Assembly: GCA_014529385.2 (NCBI GenBank)
Contig: CM043963.1
Coordinates: forward strand, 69,706,912 to 69,770,911
DNA length: 64,000 bases
Direction of reading: 5' to 3'
DNA from: Adiantum capillus-veneris
Lineage: Eukaryota > Streptophyta > Polypodiopsida > Polypodiales > Pteridaceae
The notes under the pieces were generated by a model, which was not told where the DNA came from, searched no databases, and saw only the letters and a list, made by a program, of their open reading frames with translations. Each line of letters begins with the position of its first letter. The stretch's first letter is position 1. Both the position numbers and the translations under genes were made by a program. Positions 54,561 to 64,000 of this stretch are shown piece after piece.

Positions 54561-57440
54561 TTACCTCTCTCTTGAAATTATACTCGTCCTTGACTATGGG
54601 GTAGAGAAGATAAAGCCTATTCATTAGTCCTTTTTCTAGAGGGTATAGGATCCCTATCTTACCCGACGACATCATTCCAGAATGGATGACTAATCCATTT
54701 GGCACTTGAGAGCCTAAGCTGCCGCAAGTATGTCTTCACATTAGTCCTATCAATCTTCCATAGTAGAGTGACAAGCTCTATGTCGTGGTTGGGAGACGTC
54801 GTCTCCACAAACTTGATTCTAAGCATGCATACTACTTCATATTTGTGCACAATAAAGAAAAAGAGAGTCTTATAAGACAAAAACTTTGTTCATTTTAAAC
54901 ATTTGTACATTTGCTTACTCTAGGGAAGCATTGTAAGCATTGACAAGGTTTAGGTTATCCTTTAATTGTATGCCTTGCATCCATCTAGCATCTAATTCTT
55001 AAAATTAGTAAGATATCGTCGGATAGTCTTACCACCTCTCAATACCTTATCTTCATGTCGGAGAATGTACTCGGGCTGGAGCACCTCTTCTTGGTCCTCG
55101 ATCTCCGGTGGGTCTTCAATAGTTGGTTCTTGAGGTGGCTCGTAGGATCACATGAAAATCATTGTGTCTGAGCCAATGGTTGGGCAACTTGAGTTGATAG
55201 GCCATCTCATTGATTGGCCTAAGAATCTAGAAGGGACCATAATACCTTTTTGCTAACTTAGCATAGTACTTTTGGTGTCCCATAGGATTCATGCCCATGG
55301 TGTGCCTTAATCGAGCTTTGGGAAATTTAATCACGAACCAATCATTTTCCTTAAAGGCTTGGGCTCTTATGTGAGCAGCTTTTCCCATGAAAGGATGTAC
55401 AGTGTTATTGTAGGCATACTCCACTAAGGGTAAGTACTTCTCCCATTGGGACCTTTGATCTACTTCTCTTACATAGGCTTTTAGTAGATCAAGAATTGTT
55501 AGGTTAGCTATTTCACTTTGGTCATCCGTTTGCGGGTGATAGGCCGAAGAGAAGTTTAGCCATGTTCCTAAATTCTCAAAGAGACCCTTCCAAAAATTAC
55601 TAGTCATTCTAGGATCTCTATCCAACACTATGGAATTGGCAAGCCATGGTACTTGAAGATTTGTGAGATGAAGAGGGTTTCCATTTGATGGGCTTTGATA
55701 GTCTTTTTGACAAGTATAAAATGAGCTTGTTTATTGAACCTGTCTATTATCGTCCATATTCCTGTATTCTTATGGATAGACTTAGGCAATCCAAAGATAA
55801 AATCCATGGACATGCTCTCCCATGGTGAATTAGGGATTGGCAATGGTTGAAGCAATCCAGGTTTCTTCCCTCTACCAAACTTTGTCTTTTGGCATACCAC
55901 ACATTTAGAAACATACTCTTGTATGTTTGCTTTCATGGTAGGCCAATAGAAATATGTTTCAATCCCTTTTAGGGTAGACTGAATCCTTCTATGTCCCGCA
56001 TAAGGAGGAGCATGAGATTCATACATTACTTTCTCACGTAGTGAGGTAGTAACTCATACTCTATTGCCATAGTGAAGATAACCATCTTGTAAAGTAAATG
56101 GTTCCTCTTTCTTCCCTAGTGAAAGGTCTGAAATCACACCTCTAAAATCGGGATCAATAGCATACTCATCTATCATAGAAGATAGATCATTGTGAGTGCG
56201 AGTATGGAAACTGCATTCACTCTCGGCCATCTTGAGAGTGCATCGGATACTTGATTATGCTTGCCAGTAATGTGAGAAATACAAAAATGAAATTGCAAAA
56301 GGAAATTTTCCCACCTCATTTGCTTGTCGGAGAGCTTGGTCTATTTCATGAAGTACTTAAGACTTTGGTGATCCGTCCGCAGAATGAAAGGAGTCCCCAA
56401 TAGATAGTGCTTCCATGAGTTTAAGGCATGTAGAACTGCGAGGATTTTCTTTTCGTATATTCCTAGAGCTTGCTCAAAAGGGTCGAGCTATGACTTTCAT
56501 AGGCTATGGCGTACCCTTCTTGGAGCAAAACAGCTCCAAGGAAATCACCACAAGTGTCACATTGGATCTCAAATGGCTTTGAGAGATCTGGCGGTGTAAG
56601 CACAGGTTGAGAGATAAACTTTTCTTTAAGATTTTTGAAAGCATTGTTCTGCTTGGTAGACCATGTATACCTAACGTTTTTCTTTGCTAGGTCATGTAAT
56701 GGTCCTGCTATTAATGAGAACTTTTCTATGAAGCGTCTATAGTATGCACACATACCTGTAAAGATTCTTAGTTCATGAAGTTTCCTTGATTTAGGCCATC
56801 CATTTATTACCTCTAACTTTGAGGGATCCATTTGGATACCATCTTGAGAGATAATGCGACCTAAATACTGAATATTTTGTAAGAAAAGAACAGTTTTCTT
56901 TCAATGAATATAAAGTTTATTCTCTCATAGAACTTGAAATATTACCTGAGGTGTTGCTACCCAACTCTTTAGTATCTATGTACATATCTTTTTCCCAGAA
57001 CCTAAAGTAGATTTTACTCTCAGGAAATTTAACATTGGCAGCCATGCGATCAAACCATGGTGCCCCTAGGATTACATCCTCATGCTTGAGAGGAGAGATA
57101 AAGAAGTCCTCTTTGTCCACATAACTTTGGACATGGAGCATCAATTTCTCAATTAAGGGAGTGACTGAAGATTCTTACCCCTTGAAAGCACCGTCTGTGG
57201 GTAGGACATCTCCCATCTCGTAAGCTTGTATACCTAGCTTGGTGGCCAACTCTGTGGATATGAAATTGTGAGTAGAACCACGGTCAAAGAGAATAAAAGC
57301 ATCATGTTCTCTTACCTTTCCCCAAGCATGGCATAGAGGAGATCCTTTGTGGTGAGCTTCCTCTTCTTGGATTTCCACCAAAGTAGCTCTAGGAGGCTCA
57401 TGGTGAGTGTTCTTTTGGGGACAAGTGTGGTACACATGTT
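54561..57440 (-). pseudogene. B2 pol: protease, RNase H, integrase, C-terminal tail
   Basis: Minus strand. Protease FDRGSTHNFISTELATKLG (57300; DRGS in place of D[S/T]GS). GAPWFDRMAANVKFPESK (57060), then KELGSNTS followed at once by the RT thumb region (ENKLY): an internal deletion of about 780 bp removed the RT palm. RNase H 56831-56463; integrase 56026-55240 with HRRIQSTLKGIETYFYW, CVVCQKTKF, SMDFIFGLPKS, LDRDPRMTSN (S to L before the Asp) and YHPQTDDQSEIAN. A second deletion of about 160 bp follows PFMGKA. The tail has RYYGPFQILRPINEMAYQL, a chromodomain-position motif QPEYILRHEDKVL and RRYLTNFKN (about 55060-54995), then the conserved 3' tail with the empty TTAA site (54962-54965). Confidence 0.85.
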
Positions 57441-58685
57441 CTTGCTCGCCGCACTTGAAACAATGGTTATCCTTGCGATAACGCTCAAGCTCTTCAGGAG
57501 AGAGTTTATTTTTGCCTTTGTAAACTCCCTTCTCCTTAGCTTTGTTGTTATTGGAATTGACCTTAGGAGACTTTTGGACATTGTCCTTCCCCTTATGCTC
57601 ATTGGAACCCTTGTTTTCTGTGGGCTTAGAATTTCTCTTAGGCCCTATTTGGAAATTGATTCAAGAAGCCACCATAGTACGGTGTATAACCGCAAATATG
57701 GTGCATGGACTTTGGGAGTGGACATACTCCACCATTTCTTTGGTTAAGCCCGCATAAAATTGTTGTTTTTGCTCTCCAAAATCCATCTTTTTGAAGACAA
57801 TGGCTTTGCGATGTAAGTCCCAAAACTTGTCTACATATTTGTGAATGGATTCATAGGGAGAGAGCTTCAAGCTTTGCCATTCGGTGAGTACTTTGTCTTT
57901 GCCATCGGTGGCCAAAAACTGCTTCATAATGGAAGCTCTTAAAGCTTTCCATGTTTGTGGAGCTTCACCGTTTGCCCGTAGGCTAGACCACCATTGCCTG
58001 GCGGACTTTTGAAAGTGCATAGCTACATGGCATAGCTTAGAGGACTCCGTGAAGCCCTCATCTCCAAACGCCACATCAAATTGTTGGATGAAAGCCAAGA
58101 CTTTGCCTGTAGCACCAAAGGTGCCATCGTAGGTAAGAAAAGAGATGCTCTTTCTTCCCTCTTTGAACTTCTTGAGCTTGTACGATCTCTTCCACATGGC
58201 ATAGGATTTCCTATGGACTCTTCTTTTTGATGGTTCAAAAGTTGCACCATCTCTTTCTTTAGAAGATGAAGAATTTGAGGAAGATGGAGAAGAGGGTGAC
58301 CTCTTTCTCACCTTTTTCTTGCCTTGGTTCTGTTTGTCCGCACCATCACTTTCTTCATAAGAGGAAGAGGATGAAGAAGATGGAGAAGAGGGTGACCTCT
58401 TTCTCGTCTTTTTCTTCTCTTGCTTTTTATCATCCCTCTTTGAATTATGGTGTGGAGAAGTGTGCGATGGTCTTCTCCGTTTCGGAGGTGATGGAGAGCG
58501 TTTTGCCCGCCGTCTTCGTGGAGCCATCTCAGCATAGGTGGCAGGAAACTCACTTCTTTCTCGTTCCTTTGGTGGGGGCTCTTGAATTCTCCTTTGAGAA
58601 GGAGATGCGTCATCAAGAAGCAAATTTTTGATCCCTTGTATGGATCCTCTTCTTCTTCCCGAATTGGAGAGAGGCCTCTTTTGGA
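57441..58685 (-). pseudogene. B2 gag with SR-like N-terminus
   Basis: Minus-strand open frame of 320 codons (58623-57661) plus the zinc-knuckle part. N-terminal basic Ser/Arg region: MAPRRRRAKRSPSPPKRRR, then two about 28-residue repeats (KTRKRSPSSPSSSSSSSYEE and KVRKRSPSSPSSSNSSSSKE), then the retrotransposon gag domain (KSISFLTYDGTFGATGK, FQKSARQWWSSLRANGEAP, IMKQFLATDGKDKVLTEWQ, SLKLSPYESIHKYVDKFW). Downstream frame: zinc knuckle CFKCGEQEHVYHTC (intact CX2CX4HX4C, about 57460). The first part is replaced by LTR sequence through a deletion at about 58690. Confidence 0.85.
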
Positions 58686-58689
58686 ATTC

Positions 58690-59321
58690 TGGCTCTTGGT
58701 TGGATTTGCATCACAAAGCCAAGAGTTGTTGGTGTAGGCCTCCCTTCTCACAAGCTTGGAGTAGGTGATAAGCTTTCCATTAAAGCTTGGGAAGGAGAGA
58801 GAAAGTCTTCTTGCTTCACCCATGAGCTAGTGTGAGTGTGTGTGGAATAATGCCTTGAGAAATTCAGCCCCCTCTCTCTCTTGGTCGACCCCTCATGCAA
58901 TTTACTCATGCTGACACCCCATTGGACCTCTCCCAGCTTAGCCAGTGAGAATTAAGAAGCATAAGTGATAGCCTTCTGAAATGTGTCCCCCTTTCCCCTT
59001 TTGTGAGCGCTTTAGGTCATTAATTAATACAACTAAAATCTCATTGGACCCCTTTGTCTCCTGGCCAATAGAAATCAGGCAAGCCATTGAGCTGTTGAAT
59101 TCTCATTGGACCCCTTTGGAGGCTGTCCAATAGTCTTCTAGAGAGCTTAATTCTTATTGATTCTTTAATTAAGTGTTTTTAAATTAATTAAACTAGATAT
59201 ACTCTAGCCTAATTCTCATTGGTCCACCTCCATGGACATCCAATAGGATTTGGGTGCACCTTGTGGGCATCTGGGCTAGGGAGCTGACTTGTGTCCCTTT
59301 TTCCCTTTGTATAAAGGAAGC

Positions 59322-59360
<39 letters not shown>

Positions 59361-59738
59361 AGTTTCTCTCTCATCTCCTACTTGCAAGTCTTGCCTCCTC
59401 CTTTGTAGGACTCATCAATACTTTTTCTACACACACAAAACATCCAATATTCCTAAGCTTTGACCATTGGACACAACCTTTGATTTTTGGAACCTTAGCA
59501 TTTTGGAAGTCTTAATGGGCTGAAACTTAGGGTCTTTAAATCCCATTATTGCACATTGCTCTTTTGCGGATGTCCCCCCCTTTGGATCTCTATTTTCCCT
59601 CTTGTGGGTCCCTATTGTGGCCGGCCTGCTAGATTAACCAATATTCTAGCTTTTTCTCCCCTGGTACTTCTCCATATTAAATGATCAGTTTAACATGAGA
59701 AAATCATTTAGGAGAATTAGATATTAGTTATTATGACA
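58690..59738 (-). repeat. Truncated 5' LTR of B2
   Basis: The plus-strand right end TTATGACA at 59738 is the true LTR border. The inner part stops at about 58690, where LTR sequence (GATGCAAATCCAACCAAGAG) is joined straight to gag (TTCCAAAAGAGGCCTCTC). Relative to B1, about 1.2 kb (LTR end, PBS, leader, gag start) is missing. (GT)n at 59321-59358. Confidence 0.88.
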
Positions 59739-60664
59739 TGAACAATTCATGATGTGTGGTAATGTGCTTTGTAGCACCCTGTAGGAATACCACACGTGTG
59801 AATCTGCAGCAACTGACATGCATGCATGATGGACAACAAGATTGTAAGTGTACTCTGCACTAAAAGGCCATTCTACATCAACATTAGCATCATAGTATCC
59901 TTTCGTAGAAGACTCAACAATGGCTGCATTTGTAGTGGAACCAGCATTTGCAGTGGAACAACCCTCTTTCTTCTTAGCCTCTTTGGCCTTCAACTTAGGA
60001 CATTGCTTGATCAAGTGATCATTAGATTTACAATAATGGCAACGCACCTTCTTTTTGCCCTTGTCACCAAAATTTCCAAACAAATTGCTGCCAGCAGAAG
60101 CATTAGGAACAAGTGATTTTCCACTCGCAGAAGAACCATAAGAAGTGGTTGCATTGCTGCTATTACCACCCTTTCTTTGAGAAGCAATAAAAGCCTGTTC
60201 AACTGCATGCTTTCTAGTCCTATTTTTTCTAGAAAGTGACTCTTGCAAAAGAAATGTGCACAATGCATCAAACTTGACAACTTCAGGATTTCCTTGGGTC
60301 ATAAGTCTCCAAGTACTAGCAAAAGTCTGATAAGAATATGGTAAGACATCAAGAATAGTCTGCATAAGGGAACTGTTTGAAATGACTCCACCTGCAAAAA
60401 TAAGTTGCCTATTGATATCCTTGACACCAGCAAGGAAAGTGTCCATATCATCTTCCTCATGCATAATCTTCGACTCCAACTCTTTATGCAGCAATGCAAT
60501 TTTTACCTCATTGTGGCTTGCATAAAGACCAGCCAGAATATCCCAAGCCTGTTTTGCAGATTTCGCTGAATGAATGTAAGGAGTAATGGTGCGCTTCACA
60601 GACAACGCAATCAATGCATGAGACTATCCATCCTTTACATCCCAACGAGCTTGTTCTGTCGTAG
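59739..60664 (-). pseudogene. Element D gag and protease start
   Basis: Minus strand. A 296-codon frame (60614-59724) with copia gag features: TITPYIHSAKSAKQAWDILA, LHKELESKIMHEEDDMDTFL, zinc knuckle CHYCKSNDHLIKQC (CX2CX4HX4C, about 60035). A TAG at 60624-60626 lies just upstream in the same frame (VKDG, stop, SHALIAL). Near 59790 the sequence passes into the protease: HVWYSYR then, in another frame, GATKHITTHHELF, so the D[S/T]GAT active site is broken by a shift and the Asp is lost. B2 is inserted right after ELF. Confidence 0.85.
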
Positions 60665-60834
60665 TGTCAGGACAAGGGTCCTGTACCCTAAGAACTAGGA
60701 TAGTCATGGACTACGGCCAAGGATCGGGCTAGGCAGTGTGGACAGGGGATCCATCTAGGGCAAGGGGCTAGGAGCCCGCCTATATAAAGGGAGGTTGGGA
60801 GGAGGATCCTAGAGTCTAGTTCCTAGTTCTTACA
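60665..60834 (+). repeat. 5' LTR of element E (170 bp)
   Basis: TGTCAGGACAAGGG...AGTTCTTACA; TGT...ACA ends, TATA box TATATAAAG at 60781-60789 about 50 bp from the end, and a primer-binding site directly after. Very short for a plant gypsy LTR. The left border is set by the end of copia D gag homology. Confidence 0.75.
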
Positions 60835-60835
60835 C

Positions 60836-60848
60836 TTGTATCAGAGCC
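60836..60848 (+). other. Primer-binding site of E (tRNA-iMet type)
   Basis: TTGTATCAGAGCC, one mismatch from TGGTATCAGAGCC, just inside the LTR. Confidence 0.85.
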
Positions 60849-61638
60849 TAGGAGTCTCTTCCACTCTCTCTCTACGCGTGGTCTCTTTAGGTCCCTAAAA
60901 GCAAGCTCTTTGGGTGAGAACCGTGGCTTTTTTGGGCCTTTTCCATTTTTAGCCGATTTCCTTGCCAATTCGGGCAGGCTTTTCTTTTTTAGAAACGGGT
61001 GTGTGGTGGGTGATTTGCAAGCTCTCTGGCTTGGAAGGGGCGCCATGGGAAGTTAGAACCTTGCGCCAGTATCTCTCGGCCACCTAGCCTCTCCTTCATC
61101 ATCTTTGACCTCGCAGTTCTCATCACGCTGCCTGTGAGCTTTGGCTTAAAAAAAACACGCTATTTTCACATTCAGGAGGCCTTTGGCCATTGAACTTAAA
61201 TCTTGGTCACTGCAAGTAGCCTTTCCCACAGGAAATTCAGCAAGTTGAACCGGTGAAGCAAGCCCGATAAATTCAAGCAAGAAAAACTCTCGGCTTCAAG
61301 TCGAATCTCGCGAGGTTGGACTACACTTAGTACCTACAGAAAATTACAGCACCTGTAGATTTTTTGAGCGACAACTTCAAGATTCATTCAAGCAATATAA
61401 TCGTCGACGCTTCCAACAATTAAGCTTTGACTCAAAGGTCAAGCTTCAACCATACATGGTGGGCAGTTCAATTTCAATTAAGCTTCAACCCAAAGGTAAA
61501 GCTTCAACAATATACAAGGCAGAGTTCGATTAAGTGCTACGACGACTCACTGCTACGACGTGGAGTTCGCTATACTTTGCAGGAGCTACCAACATCAGGT
61601 ATTTTTTCTGAGTACTTCTTACACTACACTGTGTAGCC
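60849..61638 (+). other. Element E leader, non-coding
   Basis: About 790 bp between PBS and gag. Repeats such as AAGCTTCAACCCAAAGGTAA / CAAGCTTCAACCATACATGG (61430-61510) are seen. No gene. Confidence 0.6.
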
Positions 61639-62756
61639 ATGGATTCGGATATCAACATGACATTCGATTTTGAGCAAAGTACTCCCGATCCTGCCAATGA
61701 CGGCTCGCGGACGGATACTCTCAAAGAGAGTACCCGCGACGCTATGGCAGGAGAAGATACTTATGAATTGCTTGACATTCAGGAATTTCGTGCACTTTAG
61801 ACACGCATGACAGTCATGGATGAAAATTTTAAGGCTTTAAATGAAAATGTTACTAAACTTTCCACTTTAGTCATTCAATTGATGCAACAGCAGACTAAGA
61901 GTCCGGCTGACACCCACATGCATGAGCACGTTGCAACACAAGGGCAAGGCCCAATTATTGAAACACTGCATACTCTCACTACCAAAGAGGTAGATGATTT
62001 GTTGAAGAATTTCAAACCACCAGTTTTCAAAGCCGAAGACCGGGATCGCAATAAGGATGCAGTGAACATCTTTCCCAATAAATGGGATGGAATTCACGCC
62101 TTACAACGAACTCCGGATGCAGTAGAGCTCTGCAAACGAGCTTAACTCTGGAAGGCAAGGCCTACAAATGGTGGATGTCTCTCAAGGAGAAGAACATCAT
62201 ACCACAGAGTTGGAAAGCCTTTGAATCAATGTTTAGCAAGGAATTTTTGCCTACAAACGAGGCCGATCGGAATTGGACCGCTTGGGACACGTGTTCCATG
62301 CGCCAATTTCCGTCACTCCTTGAATATATCTCTCACTATAGGGACGTCATTCTCAAGTTGGAAGGATTGGATACCTTTCAACAAGTACGAGGGTTCATAT
62401 GAGGTCTGACTCCAGAACTTAAGAAGTATGTCAAATCCTAGGACCCTAAAACACTTGAGGAAGCCATAGTGAAAGCACATATTCATGATGACCATGATGA
62501 TAAGAAAACACATAACAGTAACGTGCCTGCTAGTACACATAGTAACACACGCACTTAGAACGGGCACAATAAAAGAAAAATTATAGTTGCTAATTCAGAT
62601 GCATCTAAAAAACCCAAGGGGTCCAGGGGTCCTCTCTCCCCTGAGGATTTTGATAAGGCCAAGAAAGAGAAGCTATGTTTTCAATGCTTAGGAAGAGGCC
62701 ATGGCAAAAAGGATTGTCCCAAGGGGAAATCTGCTGCCCAGGGGAAGGAGAAAGTA
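61639..62756 (+). pseudogene. Element E gag
   Basis: ATG at 61639 (MDSDINMTFDFEQSTPDPAN). TAG at 61798 in frame (CAG to TAG likely); the frame then continues 61807-62145 (MTVMDENFKALNENVTKLST, coiled-coil-like). A frameshift near 62120 leads to the capsid core SLTLEGKAYKWWMSLKEKN, FSKEFLPTNEADRNWTAWD. TGA at 62400 (FI, stop, GLTPELKKY; CGA to TGA), TAG near 62440 and TAG near 62556 follow. Zinc knuckle CFQCLGRGHGKKDC (CX2CX4HX4C) at about 62676-62717. Confidence 0.85.
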
Positions 62757-64000
62757 GTGCACACGGTGCAACTACTGCCTCTGGAGTCTTCCTCCAAGTT
62801 CTCTACAGTGGAAGTAACACACACTGAGGTGGTGCATGAATGCTATCTCACAGCTTCCATGTGGCAACAGACCTTTGGACCACATGAGTTAGTACGTATG
62901 CACGGATATCTGCAAGGGCACAAGGTGCGCATCTTGGTAGATGACAGTGCTACGCACAATTTCATCAATTATGCATTGGTGAAAAAGCTCAAACTACCTC
63001 AAACTCCGAGTACCCACCACTACAAGGTAGCAATGATGAATGGACATGATAGTGAAGTATGGGATACTCAATGCCGAGCTGTTCCATTGGAAGTACAAGG
63101 GTACTCTACTTGTTTGGATTTTCAAGTTATGAACATGGAAAGGGATGATATGATTCTTGGTAGGGAGTGGTTGCATAGCCTAGGACCATCACTAAAGCGT
63201 AGCTATGAGCACAACAGTTTGATGTTCGATTCCCATGGCACACATGTGTTTTTGTTAGGAGAAAAGGATATATCATCATCACCACTGATTTGTACTGTCA
63301 AGCTTGTGCAACTCGTTTCTGATAATGAAATAGAGCAGGTTTTCTTGTGTTACTCACTGTCTCATTTTCTTTCTAACATTCAGTCTATTGAACATTCCTC
63401 AACGCCGCATGCTTCTCTCTCCTCTATTCCACCAATTTCTAATTCTACACAAGCAAACGTTTCTTATCAGTTATTACAAAAATTATTAAAGGAATTTCAA
63501 GATGTTTTTCCTGATGATTTGCCATCAGGTTTACCACCGACACGCTTAGTGCAACATGGCATTGACGTGGCTGGAGGTTGTAAACCTGTTAGTAAACCAC
63601 CTTACCATATGAGTTACTTGGAGGCTGCTGTGGTGGAACGTCAGCTTGCTGACTACCTTAGTAGAGGGTTTATACAACCTAGTTCTTCACCATGGGCTTT
63701 GCCTATACTTTTGGTGAAGAAAAAGGACAGCACTATGCGCATGTGCGTAGACTACTAGGGTTTAAATGCGGTTACAGTTAAGAACAAATACCCATTGCCA
63801 AGGGTCGATGAGTTATTTGATAAGCTAACTCATAAACGAATTTTTCAAAAATTGACTTGAGGTCAGGATATCATCAAGTCCGTATTCGGCTTGCTGATAC
63901 ACCTAAGACTGCATTCCGAACACGGTTTGGACATTAAGAGTTTTTGGTGATGCCCTTTGGGTTAACCAATGCACCTGCGACATTCATGACACTTATGGAT
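62757..64000 (+). pseudogene. Element E protease and reverse transcriptase start
   Basis: The 333-codon frame 62757-63758 contains a retropepsin-like block VRILVDDSATHNFINYALVK (DDSAT where D[S/D]GAT is usual, i.e. Gly to Ser by GGT to AGT) and DDMILGREWLHSLGP. Then the linker and RT fingers: LQKLLKEFQDVFPDDLPSGL, VVERQLADYLSRGFIQPSSS, PILLVKKKDSTMRMCVDY. TAG at 63756-63758 falls directly after CVDY; homology continues in frame ([20 protein letters not shown]) and then with shifts to [13 protein letters not shown] at the window edge. Confidence 0.87.

Larger units (their letters stand above)
53184..59738 (-). mobile_element. Element B2: second copy of gypsy family B, inserted in copia D
   Basis: Flanked by perfect 5-bp target duplications TGAAC (53179-53183 and 59739-59743); removing it rejoins the copia reading ...HHELF to TSLESAPHG. 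3' LTR 53184-54560, tail, pol with two internal deletions, gag, and a truncated 5' LTR (about 58690-59738). PBS, leader, first part of gag and most of RT are gone, so it could only move by borrowing functions. Confidence 0.93.
49731..60664 (-). mobile_element. Element D: Ty1/copia LTR retrotransposon, split by B2, cut by E
   Basis: Minus strand. 3' LTR (49731-49937), PPT, RT-RNase H, integrase, protease and gag, with B2 (53184-59738) inserted in the protease region and E (60665 on) inserted near the start of gag. The gag-protease-integrase-RT-RNase H order is the copia order. The 5' LTR and PBS lie beyond the window, across E. Confidence 0.88.
60665..64000 (+). mobile_element. Element E: Ty3/gypsy retrotransposon, incomplete at window end
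   Basis: Plus strand. LTR 60665-60834, PBS, about 800-bp leader, gag, protease and the beginning of RT; it continues beyond 64000. It sits in the D gag; the flank cgtag (60660-60664) would be one target duplication. Multiple stops in gag and RT and a changed protease site show it is defective. Confidence 0.88.

Noticed and set aside
54659-54880. 73-codon frame in the B2 3' tail as an extra retroviral (env-like) gene
   Set aside because: Short, no signal peptide or membrane segment pattern typical of env, and disrupted in B1. It is probably untranslated tail.

Overview
The window is plant nuclear DNA made almost entirely of nested transposable elements. No intact host gene was recognised. Plant origin is inferred from four things: a Tnp2-type CACTA transposase with DUF4218, Ty3/gypsy elements with dual RNase H (Tat-like), Ty1/copia with a CX2CX4HX4C gag knuckle, and initiator-Met tRNA primer sites (TGGTATCAGAGCC). 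The species cannot be told from the sequence. Long CT/GA tracts recur throughout.

Layout. (1) 1-12 kb: low-complexity DNA and minisatellites; a degenerate CACTA-type transposase gene (minus, about 9.5-5.8 kb) that still shows three GT-AG introns; a Ser/Arg-rich companion reading frame (5.4-4.36 kb), whose 5' end is duplicated head-to-head as a 126-bp inverted repeat; and two outward-pointing copies of an L1-ORF1-like module ending in a palindrome plus (CT)n at 3.0 and 10.4 kb. (2) 12.2-28.1 kb: an old gypsy element 'F' (minus), split inside its reverse transcriptase by a younger 12.2-kb Tat-like gypsy 'A' (14001-26232; LTRs about 2.5 kb). (3) 28.7-43.7 kb: gypsy 'B1' (plus; LTRs about 1.6 kb; TSD cttcg/ctttg), carrying a 5'-truncated Tat-like element 'C' (minus, 35194-40392). 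(4) 43.7-49.7 kb: mostly unassigned, microsatellite-rich, with weak signs of one spliced small gene. (5) 49.7-60.66 kb: copia element 'D' (minus), split by a second B copy 'B2' (53184-59738; perfect TSD tgaac). (6) 60.665 kb to the end: gypsy 'E' (plus), with an unusually short 170-bp LTR, inserted in the D gag and running off the window.

Two about 1.3-kb, transposase-less elements with TTAA target duplications and CACTAGAATGGTAAC terminal inverted repeats sit at 22146-23481 (in A) and 40419-41714 (in B1). B2 carries the matching empty site with a single TTAA. This is direct internal proof of piggyBac-style insertion in a plant-like genome, and is the most notable observation here.

Decay is general. 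Most broken reading frames carry stops explicable by C-to-T or G-to-A transitions (CAG to TAG, TGG to TAG/TGA, CGA to TGA), as expected for methylated, silenced elements. Apparently intact long stretches are C integrase (1.27 kb), A RT-RNase H (1.4 kb) and D gag (0.9 kb). Inferred order: F before A before piggyBac-like copy 1; B1 before C and before piggyBac-like copy 2; D before B2 and E.
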